DNA of 64,000 nucleotides from Kurthia populi (GTDB lineage: Bacteria > Bacillota > Bacilli > Bacillales_A > Planococcaceae). How positions within the stretch are numbered: position 1 is the stretch's first letter; each line of letters opens with the position of its first letter. This document shows positions 25,932-34,616 of this stretch, in pieces. A program made the translations under genes and the position numbers. The stretch lies in contig NZ_JBHUOR010000040.1 of the NCBI RefSeq assembly GCF_042686175.1, positions 62,001 to 126,000 of the forward strand, read 5' to 3'. Under the pieces are notes generated by a model, which searched no databases, was not told the origin of the DNA, and was given only the letters and a program-made list of their open reading frames with translations.

Positions 25932-26801
25932 TTAAAACATATCTAAAAATGCGCGCGTCGCATAAGATAAGTAACGTTCTTTTTTTGTAATCATGGCGAT
26001 TTCCCAAAGATAGGGCTCATCACTATCGATAGCAATCATTTTGACATGCGGGTTGTTATGCTTTTCAAAAATGGATTTTGGTAATACGGCAACACCCATG
26101 TCAATCGCGATTAATTCGACCATCAAATCCCACTGTGAGGATTCGTAGGCGATATTTGGTTTGAAGCCATTTTTTGCACATAGCTTAATAACCATATCTC
26201 GCAGTGTAAAATCGGTTGTGAAGACGATAAATTTTTCATCAGCTAGCTCCGCGATTTTAATGCGTTCGCGGTAAGCAAGAGGATGATTATGAGATAAATA
26301 AATCATAAATTCATCAACGAAATACGGCTTTACACAGAAATTTCCTTCTGAGAAAGGCTTTACCGTAAAGCCGACATCGATTTTTTCTTCTTCCGCTAAT
26401 GTCAAAATATGTTTGGCACCAAGCTCGATCAAGCGTAGCGTTACATCTGGGAAAGCGTGACTAAAACGCTGTGCAATCGACGGGAAGATGAGGGTTCCGA
26501 TAACGGGTGGAATTCCTAATACAATTTCCCCTTTTTGTAAATTTTGAAGCTCATTCAGTAAATTAGGCATGTCTTGGAGCGGTTTTAAAGCCATGCGCCC
26601 TTGTTCGATAACGATTTTACCGGCATCAGTTAATTCGAGTTTACGTGTTGTGCGATTAAATAATGTGACATTGAGTTCTTCTTCTATTTGCTTCACAACC
26701 TTACTTAAATAAGGCTGTGTGACAAACGTTTTTTCAGCTGCCTTTGTGAAGCTTCCTTGCTCCGCAACAGCTAAAAATAATTCGATTGCACGTAAGTCCA
26801 T
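25932..26801 (-). CDS. LysR family transcriptional regulator, divergent from the thiolase gene
   Basis: 289 residues with LysR helix-turn-helix (MDLRAIELFLAVAEQGSFTK, AAEKTFVTQPYLSKVVKQIE) and a substrate-binding domain. The gene is divergent from the thiolase gene with only 112 bases between them, the classic position of a LysR activator of its neighbour. It is not closely similar to the second LysR protein at 24966. The shared intergenic region has TA-rich T-N11-A type sequence but no site I can fix. Confidence 0.9.
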   Translation of the reverse strand: MDLRAIELFLAVAEQGSFTKAAEKTFVTQPYLSKVVKQIEEELNVTLFNRTTRKLELTDAGKIVIEQGRMALKPLQDMPNLLNELQNLQKGEIVLGIPPVIGTLIFPSIAQRFSHAFPDVTLRLIELGAKHILTLAEEEKIDVGFTVKPFSEGNFCVKPYFVDEFMIYLSHNHPLAYRERIKIAELADEKFIVFTTDFTLRDMVIKLCAKNGFKPNIAYESSQWDLMVELIAIDMGVAVLPKSIFEKHNNPHVKMIAIDSDEPYLWEIAMITKKERYLSYATRAFLDMF

Positions 26802-26913
26802 TTTTGCACCTCCAAATATTTATAACCAATAGTAATAAAAAATATTCTTTATATGAATTTTACTAATAATTTAGAAGAATGTAAAATTTAGTAAGATAGG
26901 AAGGGGAGAGAGT

Positions 26914-28095
26914 ATGAGAAATGTTGTAATTGTTGAAGCCGTTCGTACGGCAATTGGTAGCTTTAATGGCACATTACAAAATACAGCAGCGACGGATTTG
27001 GGCGCTGTTGTTGTGAAAGAAGTGCTAGAGCGTGCAAATGTTGCACCGGAGACGGTTGATGAAGTAGTACTAGGAAATATTTTGCAGGCTGGTCTTGGTC
27101 AGGGTCCTGCACGTCAGGCTGCAGTCAATGCAGGTGTGCCATATGAAGTACCATCCACAACAATTAATAAACTTTGTGGTTCAGGTTTAACAGCAGTACA
27201 TTTAGCCGCGCAGGCGATTCAGCTTGGGGAAGCTGATATTGTCGTTGCGGGTGGTATGGAAAATATGACACAAGCGCCATATATTCTGCCACAGGCGCGT
27301 CAGGGATACCGTATGGGCGACGGTAAACTGATTGATACAATGTTACATGATGGCTTGACTGATGCTTTCCATCACTATCATATGGGGATTACAGCAGAGA
27401 ATTTAGCAGAGAAATACAACATTACACGTGAAGAGCAAGATGCATTCGCGGCACAAAGTCAGCAAAAAACAGAAGCAGCTCAAAAGGCGGGGCGCTTCAA
27501 TGATGAGATTGTGCCAGTTGAAGTCAAATCACGTAAAGAAACAATCACTTTCGACCGAGATGAATTTCCGCGTGCAGGCGTCGTAGCAGAGAAATTAGCT
27601 AGTATGCGTCCTGCATTTAAAAAAGATGGAACCGTTACAGCAGCAAATGCTTCAGGGATTAATGACGGAGCGGCAGCGCTTCTATTAATGTCAGAGGACA
27701 AAGCCAACGAGCTAGGCTTAAAGCCATATGCACGTATTGTAAGTAACGCTGTTGCGGGTGTAGACCCTGCAATCATGGGGATTGGGCCTGTACCTGCAAC
27801 GAAAAAAGCACTTGAAAAAGCAAATTTAACAATCGATGATATCGATTTAATTGAAGCAAACGAGGCATTTGCTGCGCAGTCACTGGCTGTAGCGAAGGAG
27901 CTTGCTTTTGACACGAACAAAGTGAATGTCAACGGCGGCGCTATCGCACTGGGGCATCCAGTTGGCGCAAGTGGTGCGCGTATTTTAGTAACGCTTCTAC
28001 ATGAAATGAAAAAACGCGATGATGTAAAATATGGCTTGGCAACGCTTTGTGTAGGTGGCGGCCAAGGTGTATCAACAATCGTTGAAAAGCTATAG
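26914..28095 (+). CDS. Acetyl-CoA C-acetyltransferase (thiolase)
   Basis: 393 residues, full length. Catalytic Cys in NKLCGSGLTAVHLAAQ (about residue 88), His in GGAIALGHPVGASGARI and the C-terminal ATLCVGGGQGVSTI with the second Cys are all present. It condenses two acetyl-CoA to acetoacetyl-CoA or runs the reverse cleavage. AGGAAGGGGAG precedes the ATG. With the CoA-transferase it could serve ketone body or short-chain fatty acid use, under LysR control. Confidence 0.94.
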   Translation: MRNVVIVEAVRTAIGSFNGTLQNTAATDLGAVVVKEVLERANVAPETVDEVVLGNILQAGLGQGPARQAAVNAGVPYEVPSTTINKLCGSGLTAVHLAAQAIQLGEADIVVAGGMENMTQAPYILPQARQGYRMGDGKLIDTMLHDGLTDAFHHYHMGITAENLAEKYNITREEQDAFAAQSQQKTEAAQKAGRFNDEIVPVEVKSRKETITFDRDEFPRAGVVAEKLASMRPAFKKDGTVTAANASGINDGAAALLLMSEDKANELGLKPYARIVSNAVAGVDPAIMGIGPVPATKKALEKANLTIDDIDLIEANEAFAAQSLAVAKELAFDTNKVNVNGGAIALGHPVGASGARILVTLLHEMKKRDDVKYGLATLCVGGGQGVSTIVEKL

Positions 28096-28129
28096 CATTT
28101 AGGCGATAACATGGGACTAATTTTGATAG

Positions 28130-28159
28130 ACACAGCGTGTGGGAGCGCTGTGTTTTTTT
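28130..28159 (+). terminator. Terminator of the thiolase gene
   Basis: ACACAGCG pairs with CGCTGTGT, followed by T residues. Confidence 0.75.
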
Positions 28160-28211
28160 GCGTGTAAGGATTTTATGGTAGGGAATAGAGTGCTAGAAAG
28201 TAGGTGTCATA

Positions 28212-28676
28212 ATGAAGCATTTTTTTGAATACAATTGGCAAAAGCGAGAAGAGTGGTTTGACTGGTGTGAAAAGCTTTCAGAGGAACAGTTATGGCAGGA
28301 ACGTGTAGGTGGTGTCGGGAGCATTGGCGAGACATTACTGCATATCGTAGGTGTAGAATATAGCTGGATTTGCGATATTTTAGAGAAGACAGACGAGGCG
28401 GTACCGAGGCATTCACTCGCAGGGATTCGCACCTTGTCTAATGAGCTACGTCCAGAAATTGTAGCATTTCTAACGACGAAGTATGACCCACAACAAATCG
28501 TAGTTGACCACGGTGATCGGCATACGATTGATGCCATTTTGCATCATATTATTATTCATGAAATTCATCATATCGGGCAGCTTTCTGTCTGGGCGCGCGA
28601 GCTTCATCTAGCACCTATTTCCGCAAATTATGTCCGTGAACACTTCCCATCACTTGAAAAATATTTCGAAAAGTGA
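28212..28676 (+). CDS. DinB family protein
   Basis: 154 residues forming one four-helix bundle. Metal-binding His residues are visible in GETLLHIVGVEYSW and in HHIIIHEIHHIGQL, the positions typical of DinB/YfiT proteins. Members include thiol-dependent transferases such as bacillithiol transferases, but the substrate here is unknown. A short AGGTGTCATA site precedes the ATG. It stands between the thiolase terminator and pepF, with no clear functional link. Confidence 0.85.
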   Translation: MKHFFEYNWQKREEWFDWCEKLSEEQLWQERVGGVGSIGETLLHIVGVEYSWICDILEKTDEAVPRHSLAGIRTLSNELRPEIVAFLTTKYDPQQIVVDHGDRHTIDAILHHIIIHEIHHIGQLSVWARELHLAPISANYVREHFPSLEKYFEK

Positions 28677-28727
28677 AATAATTTGATTAAGTAATGCACT
28701 ATTCAGTTAATTATAGGGGGAATGAAT

Positions 28728-30515
28728 ATGACAACGTATTCAGAAACATGGGATTTAAATGCGTTTTACGAAGGCGGTACGAGTGACTCAGCGGCTTTTT
28801 TAGCGCATATTGCGGAAGTACCGACATTGATTGAAGCATATAAGGAAGCGGTAGAGGCAGCAATTGCACAGCCATCATCTGCTACAATTGCAACCGCGCT
28901 TGATGTGCAAACAACGACCGTGCTTAATTTACAAAAAATTGGCGTTATGCTGTCTTGCTTAACAGCACAAAATACAAAGGACGAAGCAGCTCAAGTCATT
29001 CAAAGTAATATGCGTACACAATATGCCGCATTATCGGATGTGCGTAATCGCTTTGATAAATTAATTGAAGAACTAGATGATGCGACATTTCATGACATTA
29101 TTACGAGTGAAGCACTAGCGCCTTTTGAATTTATTTTAACGGAGACACGTAATCAAACGAAACTACTACTGTCAGAAGCAGAGGAATCCATCATTACGAG
29201 TTTACGCGCAGATGGTGACCAGGCTTGGAGTAGCTTATACGATTTATTAATTGCAGATACGAAAATTCGTGTAACGGTTGATGGCGAGGAAAAAGTATTA
29301 TCCGTTGGTCAGGCGAATAATTTACGCAATCATGAAAGTGCGACTGTACGCGCAGATGTCGATGCCGCGATTGAAGCGGCATTTACTGAGCGAGAAGCCT
29401 TTTTTGTGCATACATTAAATCATTTAGCAGGCTTCCGTTTAACAACGTATAAAAAACGTGGCTGGGAGGATGTTTTAGAAGAGCCACTGCGCATTAATCG
29501 TATGAAGCGTGAAACATTGGATGCGATGTGGGGGGCGATTGCGAAAACGCGTGAGCCTTTCGTCAATTACTTACAGCGGAAAGCAACTATTTTAGGGAAA
29601 GAGGCCATGACTTGGGCTGATTTAGATGCACCGATTAGCGCACCGACAACAGCGTTAAGCTTTAATGAAGGCGCCGAATTTATTTTACAGCATTTCGCGA
29701 AATTTGGACCAAAGCTTGAGGCTTTCGCGCGTCAGGCATTTGAAAATTCATGGATTGAGGCAGAAGACCGCGATAATAAACGACCTGGTGGCTTTTGTAC
29801 GACGACGAAGCTTGACAATGCATCTCGTATTTTCATGACCTATGCAGGCACGATGAACAATGTATCAACGCTTGCCCATGAGCTAGGCCATGCGTTCCAC
29901 TCGTATGCACTGCGTGATGTTCACCCACTCAATTCAGGCTATGCAATGAATGTCGCAGAAACAGCCTCTACATTTGCTGAAATGATTATTGCGGATGCAG
30001 CGGTGCAAGAGGCGACAAATGCGGATGAGCGACTTGCGCTATTAGAGGATAAAGTCCAGCGCTCTGTAGCAATGTTTATGAATATCTATGCAAGATTCAC
30101 CTTTGAAACCCGCTTTTACGAGGAACGTAAAAATGGTGTTGTGCCGGCCGCACGTTTAAATGAATTAATGAGTGAAGCACAACAGGAAACATATGGTGGT
30201 GCACTTGAAACAACGCATCCGCATTTCTGGGCATCGAAGCTTCATTTCTATATTACAGGTGTACCGTTTTATAATTTCCCGTACACATTTGGCTACTTAT
30301 TCTCACTAAGCATTTACGCGAAAGCAAAGGAAATCGGTACGGATTTTGAAGAGCGCTATATGGCCCTACTACGTGATACAGGATCAATGAATGTGGAGGA
30401 CCTTGTAATGAAGCATCTAGGCGAAGATATTACACAGGAGGCCTTTTGGTTAAAAGGGGTGCGCTTAGCGGCACAGGACGCGGAAGAATTTCTGACATTG
30501 ACCGAAAAAGCGTAA
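28728..30515 (+). CDS. pepF: M3 family oligoendopeptidase (PepF-like)
   Basis: 595 residues. The zinc site HELGHAFHSY (in STLAHELGHAFHSY, about residue 383) and the downstream NVAETASTFAEM, with the third ligand Glu, define the M3 family; the C-terminal HFYITGVPFYNFPYTFGYLF is the substrate-binding Tyr/His loop of PepF types. It cleaves oligopeptides in the cytoplasm. AGGGGG is one base from the ATG at 28722 but seven from 28728, so I start at 28728. Monocistronic as far as can be seen. Confidence 0.92.
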   Translation: MTTYSETWDLNAFYEGGTSDSAAFLAHIAEVPTLIEAYKEAVEAAIAQPSSATIATALDVQTTTVLNLQKIGVMLSCLTAQNTKDEAAQVIQSNMRTQYAALSDVRNRFDKLIEELDDATFHDIITSEALAPFEFILTETRNQTKLLLSEAEESIITSLRADGDQAWSSLYDLLIADTKIRVTVDGEEKVLSVGQANNLRNHESATVRADVDAAIEAAFTEREAFFVHTLNHLAGFRLTTYKKRGWEDVLEEPLRINRMKRETLDAMWGAIAKTREPFVNYLQRKATILGKEAMTWADLDAPISAPTTALSFNEGAEFILQHFAKFGPKLEAFARQAFENSWIEAEDRDNKRPGGFCTTTKLDNASRIFMTYAGTMNNVSTLAHELGHAFHSYALRDVHPLNSGYAMNVAETASTFAEMIIADAAVQEATNADERLALLEDKVQRSVAMFMNIYARFTFETRFYEERKNGVVPAARLNELMSEAQQETYGGALETTHPHFWASKLHFYITGVPFYNFPYTFGYLFSLSIYAKAKEIGTDFEERYMALLRDTGSMNVEDLVMKHLGEDITQEAFWLKGVRLAAQDAEEFLTLTEKA

Positions 30516-30606
30516 ATTAACGGATCTTTTCTATGGGAATATATTCACAAAAATGCATAAATCGAGTATGATGAGGTGAATGTATACATAGAGAGAAGGC
30601 TTACGC

Positions 30607-31482
30607 ATGGGAAAGTATAAAGGCGAGCTGCTCCTTGTGATTACCGCATTAATGTGGGGGAGTGGCTTTGTAGGCATGGCAGTCGGCCTAGAATATTGGA
30701 CTGTCTTTCAGCTAATGGGACTACGCTTTACACTTGCAACGGTGTTACTATGCTTAATTTTCCATAAAAAACTACGGTTGATTAATAAAGCTGTGCTATG
30801 GAAGGGTGCTGTGCTTGGCGTCATTTTATTCGCTGCATTTGCGGTGCAAACGTATGGGTTACTCTATACAACACCTGCAAAAAATGCATTTTTAACCGCC
30901 ATCAATGTACTGATTGTACCAGTGCTTGCCTATTTAATTTATAAACGACGCTTTGATCGCTATGAGGTAATTGCGGCAATCTTAGCTCTTGTCGGCATCG
31001 GATTCTTATCTTTAACAAGTTCATTCACGATGAATGTCGGTGATATTTTATCAATCTTATGTGCGGTGCTATTTGCATTCGACATTTTTTATACGAATGT
31101 CTTTGTGAAAAAAGAGGATGCACTTGCGCTCACAATTGTGCAGTTTATGACAGCATCGGTGTTAGGCATTGTGATGATTATACTCGGTGAAGTGCCAACG
31201 GTTGTTGAACCAACTGGGATTTATATTATTATTTATTTAGCAGTATTTTGTACATGTGTCGCCTATGTGTGTCAAAATATCGGTATGCAATATGCGAATC
31301 CTACAAAGTCAGCCATTATTTTATCAATGGAGTCGTTGTTCGGCACATTATTCTCGGTATGGCTTTTAAATGAGTTATTAACAGGCCGTATGATTTTCGG
31401 CTGTTTCTTAATTTTAATCGCGGTATTATTTGCCGAGCTCAAACCGAAGTTTGGCCTTGCGCATATGAAACAAAAAATTTAA
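30607..31482 (+). CDS. EamA/DMT family transporter
   Basis: 291 residues with ten hydrophobic segments in two repeated halves of five (first half from LLLVITALMWGSGFVG, second from ILSILCAVLFAFDIFYTN), the drug/metabolite transporter layout. The substrate cannot be told; many relatives export amino acids or metabolites. GAGAAGG precedes the ATG. It ends at a terminator and appears to be a single-gene unit. Confidence 0.88.
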   Translation: MGKYKGELLLVITALMWGSGFVGMAVGLEYWTVFQLMGLRFTLATVLLCLIFHKKLRLINKAVLWKGAVLGVILFAAFAVQTYGLLYTTPAKNAFLTAINVLIVPVLAYLIYKRRFDRYEVIAAILALVGIGFLSLTSSFTMNVGDILSILCAVLFAFDIFYTNVFVKKEDALALTIVQFMTASVLGIVMIILGEVPTVVEPTGIYIIIYLAVFCTCVAYVCQNIGMQYANPTKSAIILSMESLFGTLFSVWLLNELLTGRMIFGCFLILIAVLFAELKPKFGLAHMKQKI

Positions 31483-31489
31483 TGACGAT

Positions 31490-31530
31490 ACGAGCATTTC
31501 TAACTAGGAGATGCTCGTTTTGTTTTTTTC
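31490..31530 (+). terminator. Terminator after the DMT transporter gene
   Basis: ACGAGCATTTC pairs with GAGATGCTCGT (one G-T pair) before a T-rich run. Confidence 0.7.
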
Positions 31531-31569
31531 GAAACCTTTGCGGGTAAGAAAAAAAGGGGAGGGATACAT

Positions 31570-32790
31570 ATGAAGGAAACATGGATTGCGGCAGATGATA
31601 CGCTCGTATTATGGGGCATTATTATTATTGTCGCATCAATTAGTATTGTATTAGAGCAACGTTTTAAATGGGCCTCACGTATTTCAGGGGCCATAATCGC
31701 GCTTGTTATCGCGATTATTTTGTCCAATACCGGCATTATTCCGACTGAATCTAGCGTATACGATGCGGTTTGGTCAGTCATTGTGCCACTAGCGATTCCA
31801 TTATTACTGTTTCAAATTAATTTAAAAAAGCTTTTTCGTGAAAGTGGCCGGCTCTTACTGATTTTCTTAATCAGCTCGATTGGTACAGTAGCAGGAACAA
31901 CGATTGCCTTCTTTATGCTGAAAGATCACATTCCAATGCTTGATAAGATGGCGGCGATGTTTAGCGCGAGCTATATCGGCGGTGGGGTCAACTTTGCGGC
32001 AATGGCAGCGAAGTTTGAAACACCAGGTGAGCTTGTTTCTGCCTCCGTTGTTGCGGATAATTTGACGATGGCCGTTTTATTTGTCGTATTGATTATTATT
32101 CCGACGATGAATTTTTTCCGTAAACGCTATAAGACGCCACATATTGATGAGGTGGAAAGTCGCGCGGGGAAGAATGAAAACTTAGCCAAGTCATACTGGA
32201 AGCCGAAATCGATTTCATTATTGGACATTGCGCTTGCTGTCGGGCTTGCCTTTACGATTGTGTTAGTTGCGAAGAAATTATCGGAATACTTTGATAAAGT
32301 GATTCCATCTGGGGATAATGTTAGCTTCTTTTGGAATTTAGCGAATGGTCTTTTTGGTGATATGTACTTGATGCTGACGACGTTAACGTTCCTAGCATTG
32401 CTATTATTCCCACGCTTTTTTGAGCGTCTTCAAGGAAGTCAGGAAATTGGCACGTATTTAATTCATATTTTCTTCGTTGTCATTGGGATTCCAGCGTCCA
32501 TTCCGCTTATTTTACAGGAAGCACCATTATTATTCGTCTTTGCGGTGACGATTGTGATTGTTAATGTGACGATTTCACTCGTATTTGGTAAACTACTACG
32601 TTTTGATTTAGAAGAAATTATGCTGGCGATTAATGCAAATGCAGGGGGACCGACAACGGCCGCTGCACTGGCGATTGCGAAGGGCTGGCAAAATCTTGTT
32701 GGTCCGATTTTAATTGTCGGCACATTTGGTTATATTATTGGGAATTATGTTGGCACCGTCATGGGACTGTGGCTTGGGTCCTTTTTATAA
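31570..32790 (+). CDS. DUF819 family membrane protein (YjcL-like)
   Basis: 406 residues with about ten to eleven membrane segments. The sequence follows the DUF819 family (B. subtilis YjcL) throughout, with the characteristic SASYIGGGVNFAAMA and NANAGGPTTAAALAIAKGW repeats in the two halves, which look like the discontinuous helices of a transporter. No substrate is known to me. AAGGGGAGGG precedes the ATG; a terminator follows. Confidence 0.85.
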   Translation: MKETWIAADDTLVLWGIIIIVASISIVLEQRFKWASRISGAIIALVIAIILSNTGIIPTESSVYDAVWSVIVPLAIPLLLFQINLKKLFRESGRLLLIFLISSIGTVAGTTIAFFMLKDHIPMLDKMAAMFSASYIGGGVNFAAMAAKFETPGELVSASVVADNLTMAVLFVVLIIIPTMNFFRKRYKTPHIDEVESRAGKNENLAKSYWKPKSISLLDIALAVGLAFTIVLVAKKLSEYFDKVIPSGDNVSFFWNLANGLFGDMYLMLTTLTFLALLLFPRFFERLQGSQEIGTYLIHIFFVVIGIPASIPLILQEAPLLFVFAVTIVIVNVTISLVFGKLLRFDLEEIMLAINANAGGPTTAAALAIAKGWQNLVGPILIVGTFGYIIGNYVGTVMGLWLGSFL

Positions 32791-32797
32791 ATGGGGG

Positions 32798-32834
32798 AAA
32801 CAGGGATTACTTCATGGGTAGTCCTTGTTTTTTT
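32798..32834 (+). terminator. Terminator after the DUF819 gene
   Basis: ACAGGGATTAC pairs imperfectly with GTAGTCCTTGT, followed by T residues. Confidence 0.65.
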
Positions 32835-32928
32835 ATTTTTTAAAATATAATAGAAATTTAATGGGTTTATATTTACCTAAGTAGTGTAATTATAATGGTA
32901 TAAATCCATACTGGAGGGAGATGCAAAC

Positions 32929-33220
32929 ATGAATGAATTTTTGGATAGTTTAGACCGTTTAATTCAGTTAGAAGAAGCACAGCCACAAATCCTCTGAATC
33001 AATAAAAAAACGCCAGCGCGTGATTGAGGCTGGGCGTCTTGTATTATTAGAATCTGATATGCAGTCCATTCACTTTTTATCGGTTGAAATGGTCGCGAAG
33101 TATGAAGAATTAAAAGTAGCTTATATTGAATCGCTCAATAGTTTCTCTTATGAAGAGGTGTATCAAAGGTCAAATCATATACTAGCCTTTCATCATTTTC
33201 AATCTCAAAAAATCATTTGA
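32929..33220 (+). pseudogene. Small gene of about 97 codons interrupted by a frameshift
   Basis: A good start (GGAGGG ten bases before ATG 32929) opens MNEFLDSLDRLIQLEEAQ, which stops at TGA 32995. An overlapping frame, open from 32972, carries on with HKSSESIKKRQRVIEAG and runs to 33220, ending in a helical region (VEMVAKYEELKVAYIESLNS). The two parts read as one helical protein with a one-base shift at about 32978-32990. The family is not recognised. It overlaps the convergent SLAP gene by eight bases. Confidence 0.55.
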
Positions 33221-33593
33221 TTTGGTGCACATTTGTCCATGATAACGTACCACCTGCATAGCTATCACATCGTACATAACTTCCTTTTGGAAATAAAAAT
33301 GTCCACGGCATACTCGTATGTGGTGGTATTTTTAATTGCGGCAGCGTAAAAAGAGCCGTCGCAATATGCTGTCCATCAAGCTCATAAGCAAGGGATGTTT
33401 GATCGAAAACGAGTGTTTTCTCACTGTGATTATGAATAAGCACACTAATAAGAAGTGTTTCCTGGTGATTAACCGCTTCTCGAATAGCTGTAAAATTTTC
33501 GCTTTTTTTTGCGTGAAGGAATAATTGCTCGATTCGCGTCCTATCAATGCTTGCGAGCGCTTTGTCCCAAGATTTCTCGTACTGTAACTGCAT
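33213..33593 (-). CDS. SLAP-domain protein
   Basis: 126 residues forming a single SLAP-like domain (for example FTAIREAVNHQETLLISVLI and LPQLKIPPHTSMPWTFLFPK). This domain is found in accessory Sec/S-layer-associated Bacillales proteins; the exact role is unclear. No signal peptide is present. The frame is open to 33623, but AGAGGTG is spaced for the ATG at 33593. It is divergent from the AraC gene and overlaps the frameshifted small gene at its 3' end. Confidence 0.65.
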   Translation of the reverse strand: MQLQYEKSWDKALASIDRTRIEQLFLHAKKSENFTAIREAVNHQETLLISVLIHNHSEKTLVFDQTSLAYELDGQHIATALFTLPQLKIPPHTSMPWTFLFPKGSYVRCDSYAGGTLSWTNVHQIK

Positions 33594-33632
33594 AGAATTC
33601 ACCTCTGTTTTTAAGTTTATCATAAAATGAAC

Positions 33633-33661
33633 TTTACAAATGCCTCATTTATTTGTAAGAT
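33633..33661 (+). promoter_or_regulatory. Promoter of the AraC-type regulator gene
   Basis: TTTACA (33633-33638), 17 bases, TAAGAT (33656-33661). The Fur box begins six bases downstream, over the transcription start. Confidence 0.6.
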
Positions 33662-33666
33662 TTAAC

Positions 33667-33681
33667 TGATAATGATTATCA
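33667..33681 (+). promoter_or_regulatory. Fur box, perfect 7-1-7 palindrome
   Basis: TGATAATGATTATCA is exactly the 7-1-7 consensus of Fur-family sites in Bacillus. It covers the start region of the AraC gene, so iron-bound Fur should repress it. PerR and Zur boxes share the layout but differ in sequence; this one matches Fur best. Confidence 0.85.
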
Positions 33682-33702
33682 ATTGAGAAAGAAGTGATGA
33701 TA

Positions 33703-34497
33703 ATGAAAACAGAAGAAGTCATGTCTTACTATGCACATACAAAAATTGAATTTAACGATATGTTTACACACCGCGTGCCTGCAACGATTAATGGGATGGT
33801 TCACCACAGTTCAACAGGATGCTGTAGCTTTGTGTTCCCACTTTCGGGTCAGGGGTATTTTACTTTTGATAATGTGCGCTATAAATTAATGCCAGGTATG
33901 GTGCTCCATATTAATAATACGGCTGATATCGATATGAAGCCGATCGGTGGCGAGGGCTGTCATTATGCGGTAATTTACTATGATGTCGAAGAAACGGTTA
34001 TTGCGCATGATCCATTTGTCATTTCAATCGATGATTACGCTACTTGTCAACGTGCGGTTGAGCAAATGATGAAGGCGTTTACGACACCAGGGAATATTTC
34101 ACGTGTACAAACAAAGGCGTACTTTATGCAATTTATTAGTGAAATGCTTGTCGCACACCAGCGCAGCAAGCATGTAGATCGTGAAGATGCGATGAGTGAG
34201 GCATTAGCCTTTATGCGCCAGTATTATCAATCTGGCTTAACGGTGACGGAAGTAGCGGAGCGCTTTAATATTGAACGTCGTCGTTTTGCGCATTTATTTG
34301 AACGTTATACAGGCATTAATCCAAGTAATTATTTGATTGAACTACGCATTCAGCATGCCAAAGAATTAATGCGTGCTACAGATGAAACAATCGCATCTAT
34401 TGCTGAAAAGGTTGGCTATGACGATCCATTTTATTTCAGCCGTATTTTCAAAAAATATACAGGGAAAGCACCGACTGCCTATCGTCAGTGTCTATAA
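33703..34497 (+). CDS. AraC family regulator, probably iron-responsive
   Basis: 265 residues: an N-terminal cupin-like sensor region (FVFPLSGQGYFTFDNVRYKL) and a C-terminal pair of helix-turn-helices (LTVTEVAERFNIERRRFAHL; DETIASIAEKVGYDDPFYFS with FKKYTGKAPTAYR). The ORF is open from GTG 33694; I prefer ATG 33703, which has the best ribosome spacing. The Fur box upstream puts it in the iron-starvation response. In B. subtilis the AraC protein Btr activates siderophore uptake genes in a similar setting, but no siderophore genes are next to this one. Confidence 0.85.
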   Translation: MKTEEVMSYYAHTKIEFNDMFTHRVPATINGMVHHSSTGCCSFVFPLSGQGYFTFDNVRYKLMPGMVLHINNTADIDMKPIGGEGCHYAVIYYDVEETVIAHDPFVISIDDYATCQRAVEQMMKAFTTPGNISRVQTKAYFMQFISEMLVAHQRSKHVDREDAMSEALAFMRQYYQSGLTVTEVAERFNIERRRFAHLFERYTGINPSNYLIELRIQHAKELMRATDETIASIAEKVGYDDPFYFSRIFKKYTGKAPTAYRQCL

Positions 34498-34580
34498 GCG
34501 CAAAAGTCTATTTTTTTAAGCTACAATGAGAACGCTTTTCATTTGGAATTACATAGGTTGATGCTTTAGGCATCACCAAC

Positions 34581-34614
34581 AAAAAAGCCGAAATCCTAAT
34601 AGATTTCGGCTTTT
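34581..34614. terminator. Bidirectional terminator between the AraC and pxpC genes
   Basis: AAAAGCCGAAATC pairs with GATTTCGGCTTTT around a six-base loop. Confidence 0.85.
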
Positions 34615-34616
34615 GC

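Noticed and set aside
27480..28133. 217-residue minus-strand ORF opposite the thiolase gene
   Set aside because: It is a mirror of the thiolase codons, Ser/Ala-rich, without a ribosome site or family match.
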